A stretch of DNA of 64,000 bases from Pseudomonadota bacterium (GTDB lineage: Bacteria; Pseudomonadota; Gammaproteobacteria; Xanthomonadales; SZUA-36). Where the stretch lies: assembly GCA_015222805.1 (NCBI GenBank), contig JADFVZ010000125.1:24342-88341 (forward strand). The letters are read 5' to 3'. The translations under genes and the position numbers were made by a program. The notes under the pieces are model-generated. The model saw only the letters and a list, made by a program, of their open reading frames with translations. It did not search any database and was not told the origin of the DNA. Shown here piece after piece: positions 18,016 to 28,921 of this stretch. The number at the start of each line of letters is the position of its first letter. Positions within the stretch are counted from its first letter, which is position 1.

Positions 18016-19137
18016 ATGCCCAGCCCTACGGATTTGATCAATGGCCTGTTTATGTGGGCCCTGAAATATGGCATTTTAACGGATGATGCAATGCGCGAAG
18101 CTTCGATGATTTCTGGCGATGCGGATTTGATTCCATTCGATGGTTCACACGCAGAATTTTTCAAGACCCGTAAGATCGTAAAGATCATTTCACGCAGCCG
18201 TGGCTCCACCTCGGTGATCTCTTTGTTCGCGAGGTTACCCATCGCGAGGACCAAGGCTACCAAATTAAAAGAGTTGTTTGATGACCGATATCACGAAGAG
18301 GGTTTTTCACTCGAGATTGATGTCGCCAAACCATTCAAGATTGATCAGAACATCAAGAGTACTATTAACCCGATTTACTACCACGATAGGCGCATTGCCT
18401 GTGGTTCGTCAGTTGGGTTGGGCAATCAACGCAATGCCGGCACTCTCACTGCATTGGGCAAAACGTCCAAAGAGGTTTTGATTGGTATTTCCTGCAACCA
18501 TGTAACGGGTGGTTGCAACACAGCCCGACCTGGCACGCCTATCGTCGTGCCGGGTATCCAGGATGTCAGTCCCGAAAACCCCGAAATATCTGTGATAGGT
18601 GTGCATGATTTTACCGGCCCCATGAGCCAGGGGCTTCCACAAGTGTTCGATATCTCGAAGAACTGCGATATTGCTTTTTTTCAGATCGATGATAAACAAA
18701 GTCAGTTGCTCAGTTCCATGCAGGGCAGCGATACTAATGCTTACGATACACCGACCAAATTTGCAAATGTAAAAGAAGGTCTTCTGGTGCAAAAGTGGGG
18801 AAGAACCTCTGGCCACACACAAGGCGAGGTCAAGAGAATTGTCAGCGACCCGGAATCAATCGAATACAAAGTAACCAGCTATTTCGGACCCACGAGTTCG
18901 CAAACATTCAACGGTACGGTCTACTTCAATGATTTTTTTGAAGTTGAGTCTATTGGTACTGACCCATTTTCAGTGAGTGGAGACTCTGGTTCTTTGGTGG
19001 TAACCGGGGGCAAAGGCAAGAAAATAAAAGTTGTCGGGATAATGATCGGCGGCAATGACTCTAAAAGCTACGTCTTGCCTCTAAAGCACATACTGAAAGT
19101 TCTCAAGGTACGACTAATTGGCAGCCATAATATCTAG
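18016..19137 (+). CDS. Trypsin-like/NAL1-like serine protease, no signal peptide evident
   Basis: His in ISCNHVTGG, Asp in NCDIAFFQID, Ser in SGDSGSLVV; starts 5 bp after the lipase stop. Confidence 0.75.
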   Translation: MPSPTDLINGLFMWALKYGILTDDAMREASMISGDADLIPFDGSHAEFFKTRKIVKIISRSRGSTSVISLFARLPIARTKATKLKELFDDRYHEEGFSLEIDVAKPFKIDQNIKSTINPIYYHDRRIACGSSVGLGNQRNAGTLTALGKTSKEVLIGISCNHVTGGCNTARPGTPIVVPGIQDVSPENPEISVIGVHDFTGPMSQGLPQVFDISKNCDIAFFQIDDKQSQLLSSMQGSDTNAYDTPTKFANVKEGLLVQKWGRTSGHTQGEVKRIVSDPESIEYKVTSYFGPTSSQTFNGTVYFNDFFEVESIGTDPFSVSGDSGSLVVTGGKGKKIKVVGIMIGGNDSKSYVLPLKHILKVLKVRLIGSHNI

Positions 19138-19300
19138 TGCAATTCTTTATTCGACTTAAGATAATTGGCTCAGCATTCTTCACCTCTAGTTAGGTGGCCA
19201 AATTAACTATGCCACTACAATCCTATTAAAAAGAGCCAGTCTAATACCTCACCGGGAAGCTGGCTCAAATCATGAAGATGAATCTATATATTCAAAACTG

Positions 19301-20287
19301 CTATGAATTAAATGGGGTCGAATCAATCTTTATTGCCTCGAAGGTATGCCCATCTATGGTCTCTCCAAATATTCGATAAGCTCCTAAGCCACCCAGTGGA
19401 AAATTGAATTCACGAGAGACACCGAGCTGATCAAACCAAAAACCATCATTATTTTCAAAAGTACAAGTTGGCCCTCGTAATTGACCTTCCACCTCAACCA
19501 ATTTACAAGTAATAGTACCTATTATCAGTACTTCTGGGGGGGGGAAGTATCTTGCAACCGCATAAGTCACTTCACGGCCTGTCGGTGTCTCTCGAATATT
19601 TTTTTTCGTCAGCCTTAGCACTTCAGAGTAAAAAGCCCACTGATTACCAATAAGTAGAATATTGGTTACTGCTTCTCCATTGACATGGTATACAAAGGTC
19701 CATAGTCCATCAAGATTTGGTAACAAATACTCAGTTCTGTGTGGAAAGTCTGCAGTTGCTCCATGACCAAAAATAAAAGGTGTAATATTCTGCCAGGGGC
19801 CACCATCAAAACTAACACTGGCTAAGTTTTTGTGTCGAAACTTCATTTTCACACGACCATAGTCAGTAATGTCAAAACCTGTAACCTCACAATTAAAACA
19901 ATTGCTGTTTGAGAAGTGATTTAAGGTGGCATCGATCGTCCACATCACACCCACCTCTTCTGAAGGTGTTAGCGCAGCAGTAAATGTCAACCAGATTGCA
20001 GTACCCTCTTCATCGTAGCCATAGTAAATACCAGACACTCTGCCGTTTTGGGTATCAAAATTAAATCCCTGAGCGGTTTGGTCTTTGTTGTACCACACTC
20101 CGTTGGTTGGCTCAGTTCTCTGTGTGTATTGTTCACAATTGACGCAGGGGACCTCAACACCCGTCTGTGCTAAAGCAACAGAGGTGGGCACACCCAATCC
20201 AAATAACATCAATATGATAATTATCATCTTCAATTTCTTTTTCATTTGCATGTCCACCTTATTCAATTGCTTACTAACTATGGGCAA
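19301..20287 (-). CDS. Secreted protein of unknown function
   Basis: Signal-peptide-like N-terminus; GVWYNKDQTAQGFNFDTQNGRVSGIYYGYDEEGTAIWLTFTA pattern. Confidence 0.6.
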   Translation of the reverse strand: MPIVSKQLNKVDMQMKKKLKMIIIILMLFGLGVPTSVALAQTGVEVPCVNCEQYTQRTEPTNGVWYNKDQTAQGFNFDTQNGRVSGIYYGYDEEGTAIWLTFTAALTPSEEVGVMWTIDATLNHFSNSNCFNCEVTGFDITDYGRVKMKFRHKNLASVSFDGGPWQNITPFIFGHGATADFPHRTEYLLPNLDGLWTFVYHVNGEAVTNILLIGNQWAFYSEVLRLTKKNIRETPTGREVTYAVARYFPPPEVLIIGTITCKLVEVEGQLRGPTCTFENNDGFWFDQLGVSREFNFPLGGLGAYRIFGETIDGHTFEAIKIDSTPFNS

Positions 20288-22014
20288 ATATTATAGTAAT
20301 TTGCTGTTACTTGGGTACTATAAGCACCACAGCCTGCAGCATTACAAGCCGTTGCTTTGAGGTACCAGGTGCTACCCGGATTCACATTTACAGTTGTGTA
20401 CGTATTAGTGCCACTATACACAAGTGTAGGACTCGTAAAGCTCGATGATGTTGACATATACAACTTGTAATCTGTCGCGCTTGTTTGTGCGGTCCAGTTA
20501 ACGTCATTATAGCCATAACAAGGATCATACGCGACAGCAATTGGGTTAGGGGCTGCTGGTGGAGGCAGCGGGTCGTCATTATAGCTTGATACCGCAGTCA
20601 TTGCCGTCTCATACAACCATTTCTTCATGTTTCTACCATTTGGACCGTACGCACCCAACTGTACGCCGTTATAGGTCAATTGTGGGCTGGTAAAATAGTC
20701 AATTCGTTCACAGTTAGAAGGCAAACCATAAAAATAACAAGGAGCCGTATCATAAGATCCCATTATTGTCTGCCACGGCACAGTCGTCTCAGTCATTCCA
20801 CGCGCAAATACTGTGGTGCCATTGGTTGTGTTAGCCGTATCAGAATGAGAACCGCCGAGCATATGACCAATTTCATGTAAAGCCGTTATATCGGCTATGG
20901 CATAACCAGCTGCTGACAAGCCAAATGGGCTAGTCGAGCTATAAAGATATGCAATACCTCCCACACGTCCAGGTTGTCCTGGGAAACAGCCACTTGCGGA
21001 ATTATCACCAACCAATAAGAACGCAAGGTCGGCACCGGCAAGGTCCATTTCAGTGTCAATGTTTGCAAAAACCCCTACTTTTGCAGCCATATTATTTACA
21101 AGTATTGGTGTTTTGCACAACCCCGAAAATGTCGTAGAGACACCAGTAACGCCTACCGATGTCACCCACTTTGATGTAGGAACCAAGCTGCGGGCAAGCG
21201 CTGCATTCATCTCTGTAACAGTTTGACTAACTATTAAGCTTGGATTACTTACATCGGATGCATAATAAAACAAAATATCAACTCGGCCTGTCCCTTGCCC
21301 AGCACTTTGAGCTTGTACTGTGCTTTTTCCAGATTTACTAGCTTCTGTAGTCTGCATAGAAACCTCTGATGCTTGGTCACTGACAATCACATCTTCGCCA
21401 GTGTCGGCATTCATCATGGATTTATCGAGCTTGCTGATAATAAAACGAGATGAAGTATCATCTGTAGCTGTAATTAGATAGATATGCTTACCGTAATTAA
21501 TTTTCCCAATCACACCATTTGCGGATAGTGATAACGAAAAAAATGAATGCTCAGAACCTACAACATGGCCGCTATAGCTAACAACATCTTCATTTTTTAT
21601 TGGATTTTGTACTATTTCAACCGCTAAAAACACTGGATCAGTTATTCCAGGCAAATGAATCAAGATATCTTGGCCAGACATTTGAGCATTCTTCATATTA
21701 ACAATATCAAGGCCCTGATTTTTATTGTTGCTATTTATTGCATCCTCTTCGTTCACTCCTTTAATGATACTCAGAGCATCAACATTTATCGTTATATACT
21801 GAGAGTCCAGTAAAGCTTCTTCAAATCCTACACCAACCTGTTTGTATTCTGAGGTGTCTAATTTCTGCCCGCTAAGAGCAATCAGTGATGGTTGAGTATC
21901 TAGCTTTACTTTACTGGCTGCTAAGGCTGGATTAATAATGAGAAGACTAGTCAATAGCATCGAAGAAAGAATAGTGCGATTTAGAAATTGTCGATGTTTA
22001 CTTATTGTTTTCAT
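20278..22014 (-). CDS. Secreted M12-type zinc metallopeptidase with C-terminal FN3-like domain
   Basis: ITALHEIGHMLGGSHSD (HExxHxxGxxH); signal peptide; VNWTAQTSATDYKLYMSTSSSFTSPTLVYSGTNTYTTVNVNPGSTWYLKATA. Confidence 0.85.
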   Translation of the reverse strand: MKTISKHRQFLNRTILSSMLLTSLLIINPALAASKVKLDTQPSLIALSGQKLDTSEYKQVGVGFEEALLDSQYITINVDALSIIKGVNEEDAINSNNKNQGLDIVNMKNAQMSGQDILIHLPGITDPVFLAVEIVQNPIKNEDVVSYSGHVVGSEHSFFSLSLSANGVIGKINYGKHIYLITATDDTSSRFIISKLDKSMMNADTGEDVIVSDQASEVSMQTTEASKSGKSTVQAQSAGQGTGRVDILFYYASDVSNPSLIVSQTVTEMNAALARSLVPTSKWVTSVGVTGVSTTFSGLCKTPILVNNMAAKVGVFANIDTEMDLAGADLAFLLVGDNSASGCFPGQPGRVGGIAYLYSSTSPFGLSAAGYAIADITALHEIGHMLGGSHSDTANTTNGTTVFARGMTETTVPWQTIMGSYDTAPCYFYGLPSNCERIDYFTSPQLTYNGVQLGAYGPNGRNMKKWLYETAMTAVSSYNDDPLPPPAAPNPIAVAYDPCYGYNDVNWTAQTSATDYKLYMSTSSSFTSPTLVYSGTNTYTTVNVNPGSTWYLKATACNAAGCGAYSTQVTANYYNICP

Positions 22015-22809
22015 ATCCTATTTCCCAAAGTGATAATAAAAGTGGGTTAAATCCCACAGTAATAGAGGAAAGGAATAACACCCTGCCCCCCTGAAATTAA
22101 CTCTAAATAGAGTCAATAACTCTAGTTCTAAAAGCCTGCAATACAGAAACCTTTAAGTTTGGTGTGCTGTGAATTTTTCGATGATCCTTTTTTAAACAAA
22201 GACATAATTATTAAAGCTGGCAGATCTCGGATAAGGAAATTGGCAACATTAAACCCCATTTAAATGCCTACCATAATATCTTGATCTAAACAGTCGTAGA
22301 ATTCTGTAAAATGCTTAGATACAGCTAATCTGATGAAAGTTTATCAATCCCCAGTTCGAAACAATAGGGTTCTTATTAGCTTAATTCAATGTACTTGATA
22401 CATATCATTTAGCAGCTAATCTATAGCGAAATAGTGAGAGAATTTAGCTTGTGGTGGCAGTACTTAAAAGGGTAAAATATTTTTTTCAAAAATTTAGTTC
22501 TTAATTGAGGTGAGAGCTACTTAAGCACTTGCTTTGGTGACTAATACAAATTTTCAATAGAACAAAAATTCGTATTATGTTAGTAAAATCCAGATCTAGT
22601 CTTCTTGATTCTTTGGTATGGATATCACAAGACACTCTCTTATTACAATTGATCCACTGTCATGCCCACTTAGAAATACACTTGACCCAGCTTGAGGATC
22701 GACTCGATGCTCTTGTAACGGCAACTACCCAGCAAAAAAGCTCGGCCACAGGCGGCTTCCAGCCGTCTGTCACCATAGGGTTTACAATACCCAGGCAGCT
22801 TCGATAGCT

Positions 22810-23768
22810 TTATGCCTGGGTAATCACAGTGGCTGTGGATGGCCCGCACTTCTCCGCCCAGCGTATAAAGCGCTGCGGCGACCAGGCACTGTATTTTTGA
22901 TGGGACTTGGGCATGTGTTCACGTACTGTAGTGTGGCCACCTTTTGTAAAAGACCGCAGGTGGCTTGCCACCCGCTTGTTCCTGTAGAAGCACTCGACGG
23001 TGTTATCGGTAATACGCAGACCCAGTTGCTTTTTGATGAGCTGATACGGCACCGAGTAATAGTGCCGTTCGAACTCCACGTGATAATCAATATGTACCCG
23101 CACCTTTTTTCACTCGGCGTAGGTGTACACATTGGCTGGTCCAGGGAAGCAAACATCTCCTGGCGTGAACCCGGCAGCTTTTTGAAGGGTCGATTGTTAA
23201 GCCGGATCAATAGCTCCCGGATCACCTGATTGAGTTCTGCCAATGAGAAAAAGGTGCGATTGCGCAGTGCCCCCAGTACCGCAATAAATATCTGCGCTTC
23301 ACGTATCTCACCGGTATATTGATCAACCACTGGCATCGTCTGGCCGGCATAGTCAGCGAACAGTTCACCGGCGCGGTGATCCTGGCGCATCACCACATCC
23401 AGCTTGCCGCGCCATTGGCGATACATGTCACAGAACCAACTGTATTGATAACCACACGGGTGTTGCTCCAGGTATTCCTGCCACAACACTTCACCCACAA
23501 AGCCCACCGATACACCGTTTGGTAAACCAATCCGCCACTGGCTGTCGGGATGTGCATCCAATACCTGTGCCCGTTGAAACCGGGCGGGTTGTACACCCGG
23601 TAAAACACCCTTTTTAATCAGTATATTCTTGCTGGCATACAAGGTCTGTACAGGGAAGCCCTCTGTTGCTGCATACTCAGTCATACTTTTACCGGAGGCT
23701 TCGCAGGCCCGGATATGTTCTAGCCAATAACGCTGACGTGTCGTCAGCGTGGGAATTATATTTTGCAT
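22810..23768 (-). pseudogene. Chimeric IS66 TnpA::IS21 IstA relic with internal frameshift
   Basis: N-part TLTTRQRYWLEHIRACEASGKSMTEYAATEGF...WRIGLPNGVSVGF is IS66 TnpA-like; continues in frame into IstA-like EYLEQHPCGYQYSWFCDMYRQW...AGELFADYAGQTMPVVD; IstA C-part resumes in another frame (22810-23103). Confidence 0.75.
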
Positions 23769-23861
23769 CGCTCGTTACTCCTGATTACCAGGTGTATAGC
23801 GTGACGGGTAATCGTTTAGGAAAACAGGGTGGGGTTTACTTTGCGCTTACAATTGATGAGA

Positions 23862-23940
23862 CTGGCCGAACTAATAATCAGTCACTTATGCAATAAATAT
23901 TGGTAATAGATGAGACTGAATGACGGTAATAGATGCGACT
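23862..23940 (+). repeat. Internal family B iterons
   Basis: aattgatgagactgg, ggtaatagatgagactga, ggtaatagatgcgactgc; the outer TGTCA terminus is missing. Confidence 0.6.
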
Positions 23941-24099
23941 GCGTTACAAACTTTGAAAAGAGCCTGAAGATTTAGTGATCAAGCAAACCCGAAAGATTGG
24001 GCCAACTCGCCGGAGCGTATCTGGGGTCTATGTTTTTCGTGGAAAAGTGGGGATATCATTCGAGTCTACTGTTGATTTGCATCCAAATATATACCATTT

Positions 24100-24165
24100 T
24101 GAATCGCCCCGTGAGGTAACGTGATACAAAGCACCTGCAAATTCCAGTCGAAGTGGACGTGCCAT
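24100..24165 (-). pseudogene. REP-associated (Y1/RAYT) transposase N-terminal fragment
   Basis: Minus-strand translation MARPLRLEFAGALYHVTSRGDS. Confidence 0.65.
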
Positions 24166-24352
24166 AGAAACCTTCTAAACTATAAATCGACCCTCAAATC
24201 AATCAGAAGGGTATACAAAATACAAGACCTGACCCCTTTCTTTTTTACCATCGAGAGGCTCCAGTCTTTTAAGCACTATCGCAAAAACACAGCTTGGTGA
24301 AAAAACTTTACGTGTTCAATCGATCCTGCCAATATCTGGTCTCCGTGCCGCA

Positions 24353-27300
24353 TCAACTTTGTAAGCTTGAAGAAAAGTAGCTCGGAAGTTCCAACAAAAC
24401 ATCATTAACAACCTGAATATTCTGTTCCAGGATCTTAGTACTAAAACCTTCTTGTGCAACACCGTTTTTAACCAATGCACTAGATAAAGTTTTACAAACT
24501 TCCCTATCCACAAATCCTTTGGAATAAAGCCACAATTCCAAACCACTTGATAGTCCGAGTTTGAGGCGTGTTTGCAATACCCTTACTCTATCAACAATTT
24601 TGTCTGTAAAGCCTTGCCCCTCTAATATATCCGCCAAAGCGCCAACATATAACATCGAGTCGAAAGATAGAGCACCATTTGCAAAATCAATCACATGATC
24701 CATCTTTATTCTACGTGCTTGGGTCTTGGCTTGATAATGAGCCTCTTTGTCTATTAACAGGCTTTGTAATTCGATATAACTGTCACCGGAAATCCATTTT
24801 TGGGCGAAATCCAGCAGAACTTTTTGTGGCTGAATCTTATTCATCAACACATTGTTATTTAGCAGGACTATTAGGGGCCAACACACTTGCAATAAGTCTT
24901 CCGGTGAGTCTGACAACTCCAAAATGAGAGCATTCTCACTGACCCACTCTTCTATCACCTGCAGTTGCTCAACGCCTAGAAGCGCTTTGCCATAATAGAC
25001 AAATTTTTCAGGGTCTAGACTTAAAACTCTTCTCGAGATCAAGTTAAAAGCATCAATAAAGATTAACTTTTCAGCTTCGTTCGCTAAGTAATACGCTAGA
25101 GTATTGCTAGCCAGTTCGACAAAGTATGATTGATCCACATCGGGGTTATCTTTGAGGTGCGACAGGAAATAGCTTTCAATACTTTGTATTAAGCTCTCCT
25201 TATAATCCATCTGCTCAAGCAATGAATCGATATCAATCTCTGCCTCTGTTGCAAGATCAATGCATTGTTCTCGGTAGTCTTTGGGGTTAGTTATAAATGC
25301 AATAACATCAAGGTGGATTTCTTCAAAATCAAACGGGGTAATTAGCTCTTTTAAGCTACTCAGACAGTCTTCCGTGTTCGTGAAATCGAGGAGGTGAATG
25401 GCTCTTTTCCACTTCCTCTGCCAATAACGGTGTCGCCGCAAATCATAGATTTCAGAATCTGTGAAAATAACACTCCCTTCAGTGTGATAACCCGCCCGCC
25501 CGACTCTACCGATTAGATTGTGGAAATCCCTGGCTGATATTTTCTGTCCTGCTTGAAAAGTACTGGATACGATTAAGTACTTTATCGGCAAATTCACGCC
25601 CTGAGCCAAAGTGGAAGTACAAACAACAAGGCAGGCCTTATTGTGTTCCATTGCCCACTCAGCAGAAACTCGTAGCCCATTCGGTATGTTTGCACTGTGA
25701 GGCAATATGCCCAACCTGATTGATTCTGAAAGGATATATTGACCTCCAAAATGCAAACTCGACAGATAGGAAATCTTGTCAAGCTCCTGTTGGTCGCTAC
25801 TCGCATTTGGAGGTGAAAGTTGAAGCCCTCTACTATAGTAATCGACAAGCAATTCACTTATTGTCGTCACCGTACTCTTAACGCCACAAAAAATTGCTAC
25901 GGGCCCTTGGTGACACAACCTGACACCTAAATAGGCTGCCATACTGGAAGCATTATTTCTTTCAGGGAATAGGCGATCCTTCCGCTCTGATCCTCTCGTG
26001 CCAAGGTTAATTTGTTCGATGACCCTCGGAACAAAAAAATCTCTATCAGCCTCTAATTCCTGATCTATGTAAACTAATCGGCCCAGGCTAGTTAGCCAAC
26101 TTACGAATGCTACACTTCTTACCGTTGGCAAGCAGTGTATGCCCTGCACCTCAACGCCAGCCTCACCATTAAGCCAATCCCCAATGGATTCTGCATTTGA
26201 CATCACGGCTGAAATCAGGATCTTCTGCGTTTCTTCACCCACACTTTCCTTGAGAGATGCCAGCAATAACTCATAGGTAACTCCCCTTTTACCAGTATCA
26301 AATTGATGCCCCTCATCAAAGATCAGCAAACCAATGGCATCCGCCAACTTCGGTTCGTGGCGCAGTAGATAAACCAGTTTCTCGGGGGTAGAAACTAGTA
26401 CTGACTTACGGTGCCGCGTGTCCTGCTCGGACTCACCCAATAGAAACCTTATGAAGTATTCTTCATCATCACTAACCAATGTAACATCTTGCAATTCATT
26501 AATATTGACATCTTCGCCATCAAACGCGAGAGCGAATGATGAAGAAATCTCCCTACACAATGCTCTGAATGGCGCTATAACCACGGCCAATGTTGCGCGA
26601 CCCGAGATAAAAGCACTGCGAATAATCAGTTCTGTCGATTTTGTTTTTCCTGTACTGGTCGGCATTTGTACAACCGCCGAAGTTCCGGACAATATTCCTT
26701 TTTCCCCCAACAGCTTTTGAGCCGGCCAGAACTCTTTGATGAAACCAGGTTTTTCTAATACGGAAAGCCAGTTACTGATGGATAAATCTGTATATTGAGG
26801 AAGACAGTTTATCGAGGAGTTTGCAATTTTCTTAAGGCTTAATGACACAATGACATCAATGAATAACAACTCCCTGTCATTCCCACATTCATAAGTATTT
26901 TTTCTTATAGAATGAGCAATCTCAAGAAATTGCGAGAATTGATATGAACGGTCAAAGTACCCTCTAAAAATTTCAATGAATGATTCGATGTCATTGACTA
27001 ATGGGCTGTCCTCAAGTCTGTAGAACTGATGTTCCATGTCGGATTTCAATAACCAAACCAAAACACCTTCAAGATAATTTGGTGTTAGCTCATCCATTTC
27101 ATATGGTAATTCTTTTGAAAGAACTAACGAGCTACCCGGCATATCCGCCAAATAGTATGCAGATGAACCAACTAGCCTTAAGTACTGCGAAAGGTTATCC
27201 GCAACATGAGATTGATCAAGTGCATCGAAATACTGGCTAACAGAAATCAGCTGGCTTTTTAGCTCTAAGTAACGCTCACCATGCATATTAGCAATTCGGG

Positions 27301-27466
27301 ACTCAATGGCAGCTAGTTCTCCCAAAATCCCAATGGTTGCTATGAGCAGGTTTTTTGGGTCTTGCACTAAAGTGATATGGTGACTTTCGTCGATACCAAA
27401 CTCATACATCTTTGCTTTTGATTTGGTTATCGCCATTAACTTCTTGGAGTTAGCTTCAAGCCTCAT
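24353..27466 (-). CDS. hamB: Hachiman helicase HamB
   Basis: QMPTSTGKTKSTELI (motif I), LLIFDEGHQFD (II), CTSTLAQGVNLP (V), HNLIGRVGRAGY (VI); overlaps hamA by 11 bp. Confidence 0.88.
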   Translation of the reverse strand: MRLEANSKKLMAITKSKAKMYEFGIDESHHITLVQDPKNLLIATIGILGELAAIESRIANMHGERYLELKSQLISVSQYFDALDQSHVADNLSQYLRLVGSSAYYLADMPGSSLVLSKELPYEMDELTPNYLEGVLVWLLKSDMEHQFYRLEDSPLVNDIESFIEIFRGYFDRSYQFSQFLEIAHSIRKNTYECGNDRELLFIDVIVSLSLKKIANSSINCLPQYTDLSISNWLSVLEKPGFIKEFWPAQKLLGEKGILSGTSAVVQMPTSTGKTKSTELIIRSAFISGRATLAVVIAPFRALCREISSSFALAFDGEDVNINELQDVTLVSDDEEYFIRFLLGESEQDTRHRKSVLVSTPEKLVYLLRHEPKLADAIGLLIFDEGHQFDTGKRGVTYELLLASLKESVGEETQKILISAVMSNAESIGDWLNGEAGVEVQGIHCLPTVRSVAFVSWLTSLGRLVYIDQELEADRDFFVPRVIEQINLGTRGSERKDRLFPERNNASSMAAYLGVRLCHQGPVAIFCGVKSTVTTISELLVDYYSRGLQLSPPNASSDQQELDKISYLSSLHFGGQYILSESIRLGILPHSANIPNGLRVSAEWAMEHNKACLVVCTSTLAQGVNLPIKYLIVSSTFQAGQKISARDFHNLIGRVGRAGYHTEGSVIFTDSEIYDLRRHRYWQRKWKRAIHLLDFTNTEDCLSSLKELITPFDFEEIHLDVIAFITNPKDYREQCIDLATEAEIDIDSLLEQMDYKESLIQSIESYFLSHLKDNPDVDQSYFVELASNTLAYYLANEAEKLIFIDAFNLISRRVLSLDPEKFVYYGKALLGVEQLQVIEEWVSENALILELSDSPEDLLQVCWPLIVLLNNNVLMNKIQPQKVLLDFAQKWISGDSYIELQSLLIDKEAHYQAKTQARRIKMDHVIDFANGALSFDSMLYVGALADILEGQGFTDKIVDRVRVLQTRLKLGLSSGLELWLYSKGFVDREVCKTLSSALVKNGVAQEGFSTKILEQNIQVVNDVLLELPSYFSSSLQS

Positions 27467-28298
27467 TTGCAGCCCTCTCATAAAGAGCATGAACCAAAGG
27501 CATTAGTTGCTCCCCTGTAATGACAATCAACTCAAGGGCGCCAGGTGCAACATGACTATTTGAATCAGATTCAGATAAGGTTTCGGGGCAAAAAGAAGTC
27601 TTTGTTATAACCGCAGCGGCACCATAGGAACGTTTATAAGGTTTATCTGGAGTTCTCTGAAACCGGCTGACAATGTCAAACCCAGTGTCATCGCCTTGGT
27701 CGAAAAGTCGTTGTTTTATGCCGTTCAGTGATTCTGCCAACCGAATCTCGTCTTTCGAAGAGTCTGTGATTGCGAGTTGCAAAACATTAGATTTGCTATT
27801 CTCAGACAACTTCGCTTTAACCTCGTAGATTATCAACTCATCATCTGTGCGCGGTTCGTTGTTGAGTTGTTTGAATCCTATTATATCTGATCCCTTTGAT
27901 GACTCGTTTCCAATGATTTTTCTGTCATATCGAGTTCTTGGCACATAATAATTACGTAGAAATTCAAGGTAATCTGCAATGAGGATTTCAGCAAAGTCAC
28001 CAGACCTTATACTCGGCCCAGGTTTCACAGAAGCACTGGGAAATTTCAATTCCAGTAGATACTCTGCACTTGTCATTCCATCTGGCTTTAAAGAAACCAG
28101 ATCGGCATCAAGGCAATAGTGGTTTCGAAAATGCCTTGCCCATGCGCTCATGATCCTTCCGTCATTCGCATCATGGCAAAACTCGAATACAGGAACATCT
28201 TTGCCGCATGATGTCCTTATGGTGCTTCCTGTTTCTTGCAGCCAAGCAAGATGTTCATTTGTCCATGGCATAGGATTGTTTCCAAGTTGTAGTGGCAT
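27456..28298 (-). CDS. hamA: Hachiman effector HamA (DUF1837)
   Basis: RSGDFAEILIADYLEFL..KGSDIIGF..DELIIYEVKAKLS (PD-(D/E)XK-like core); directly upstream of the helicase. Confidence 0.88.
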   Translation of the reverse strand: MPLQLGNNPMPWTNEHLAWLQETGSTIRTSCGKDVPVFEFCHDANDGRIMSAWARHFRNHYCLDADLVSLKPDGMTSAEYLLELKFPSASVKPGPSIRSGDFAEILIADYLEFLRNYYVPRTRYDRKIIGNESSKGSDIIGFKQLNNEPRTDDELIIYEVKAKLSENSKSNVLQLAITDSSKDEIRLAESLNGIKQRLFDQGDDTGFDIVSRFQRTPDKPYKRSYGAAAVITKTSFCPETLSESDSNSHVAPGALELIVITGEQLMPLVHALYERAANEA

Positions 28299-28532
28299 AG
28301 TTAATGGTCTATGGCCTTTTGTCCTTTGGATTCTTTAAAAATTAATTACCATATACACGACGCTAAGAAGTTGGATTCCAACCAAGATTCTAGCTAACCA
28401 GGTAAATAGCATATATTCAGTGTTTTTTGAATTAATGAGGTTACGTCCATATAATGCTGTAAATTCATAAAAAAGCCATTGAGGCTTCCTGTAGGATTAA
28501 TTCACAACTAAAAATCTTATGGAGAGACCTCA

Positions 28533-28613
28533 ATGACTGAGTACGATATTAAATTGAACCCCACCACTTTGTCCAATCTTCTGACGGATTCAAATGGCCT
28601 GGCGCAGTACTGA
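28533..28613 (+). pseudogene. IS256-family transposase N-terminal remnant
   Basis: MTEYDIKLNPTTLSNLLTDSNGLAQ then stop. Confidence 0.45.
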
Positions 28614-28921
28614 ATTTACAGCAAAATTTGGACTTGACCGGTCAGGCCACGTTTATTCCCTATCCAAAAATGACCTTACAACCCAATCCAACTCCACCAT
28701 CGGTAAGTTATTAGATACTATGTAAGACTATGCTTAAACCAGCTTACATGACTGTTGGACTTGACCACACGCTGTTTATGAAAAGAATGGGGTCTACTTG
28801 ATAAGAGTCAGCTAATCAGCAGATTAGCACTTAAATATCGGGAGAATTCAGTTGCTGGTGACAGTTAGAATAAGGGCTTTATTTAATACAAGAGTTCGCT
28901 GCATTGCCATCTGGTTCTCCC

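Noticed and set aside
22577-22807. 76-aa ORF next to the IS66/IS21 relic
   Set aside because: No recognisable motif and no clear SD; may be IS debris, so not called.
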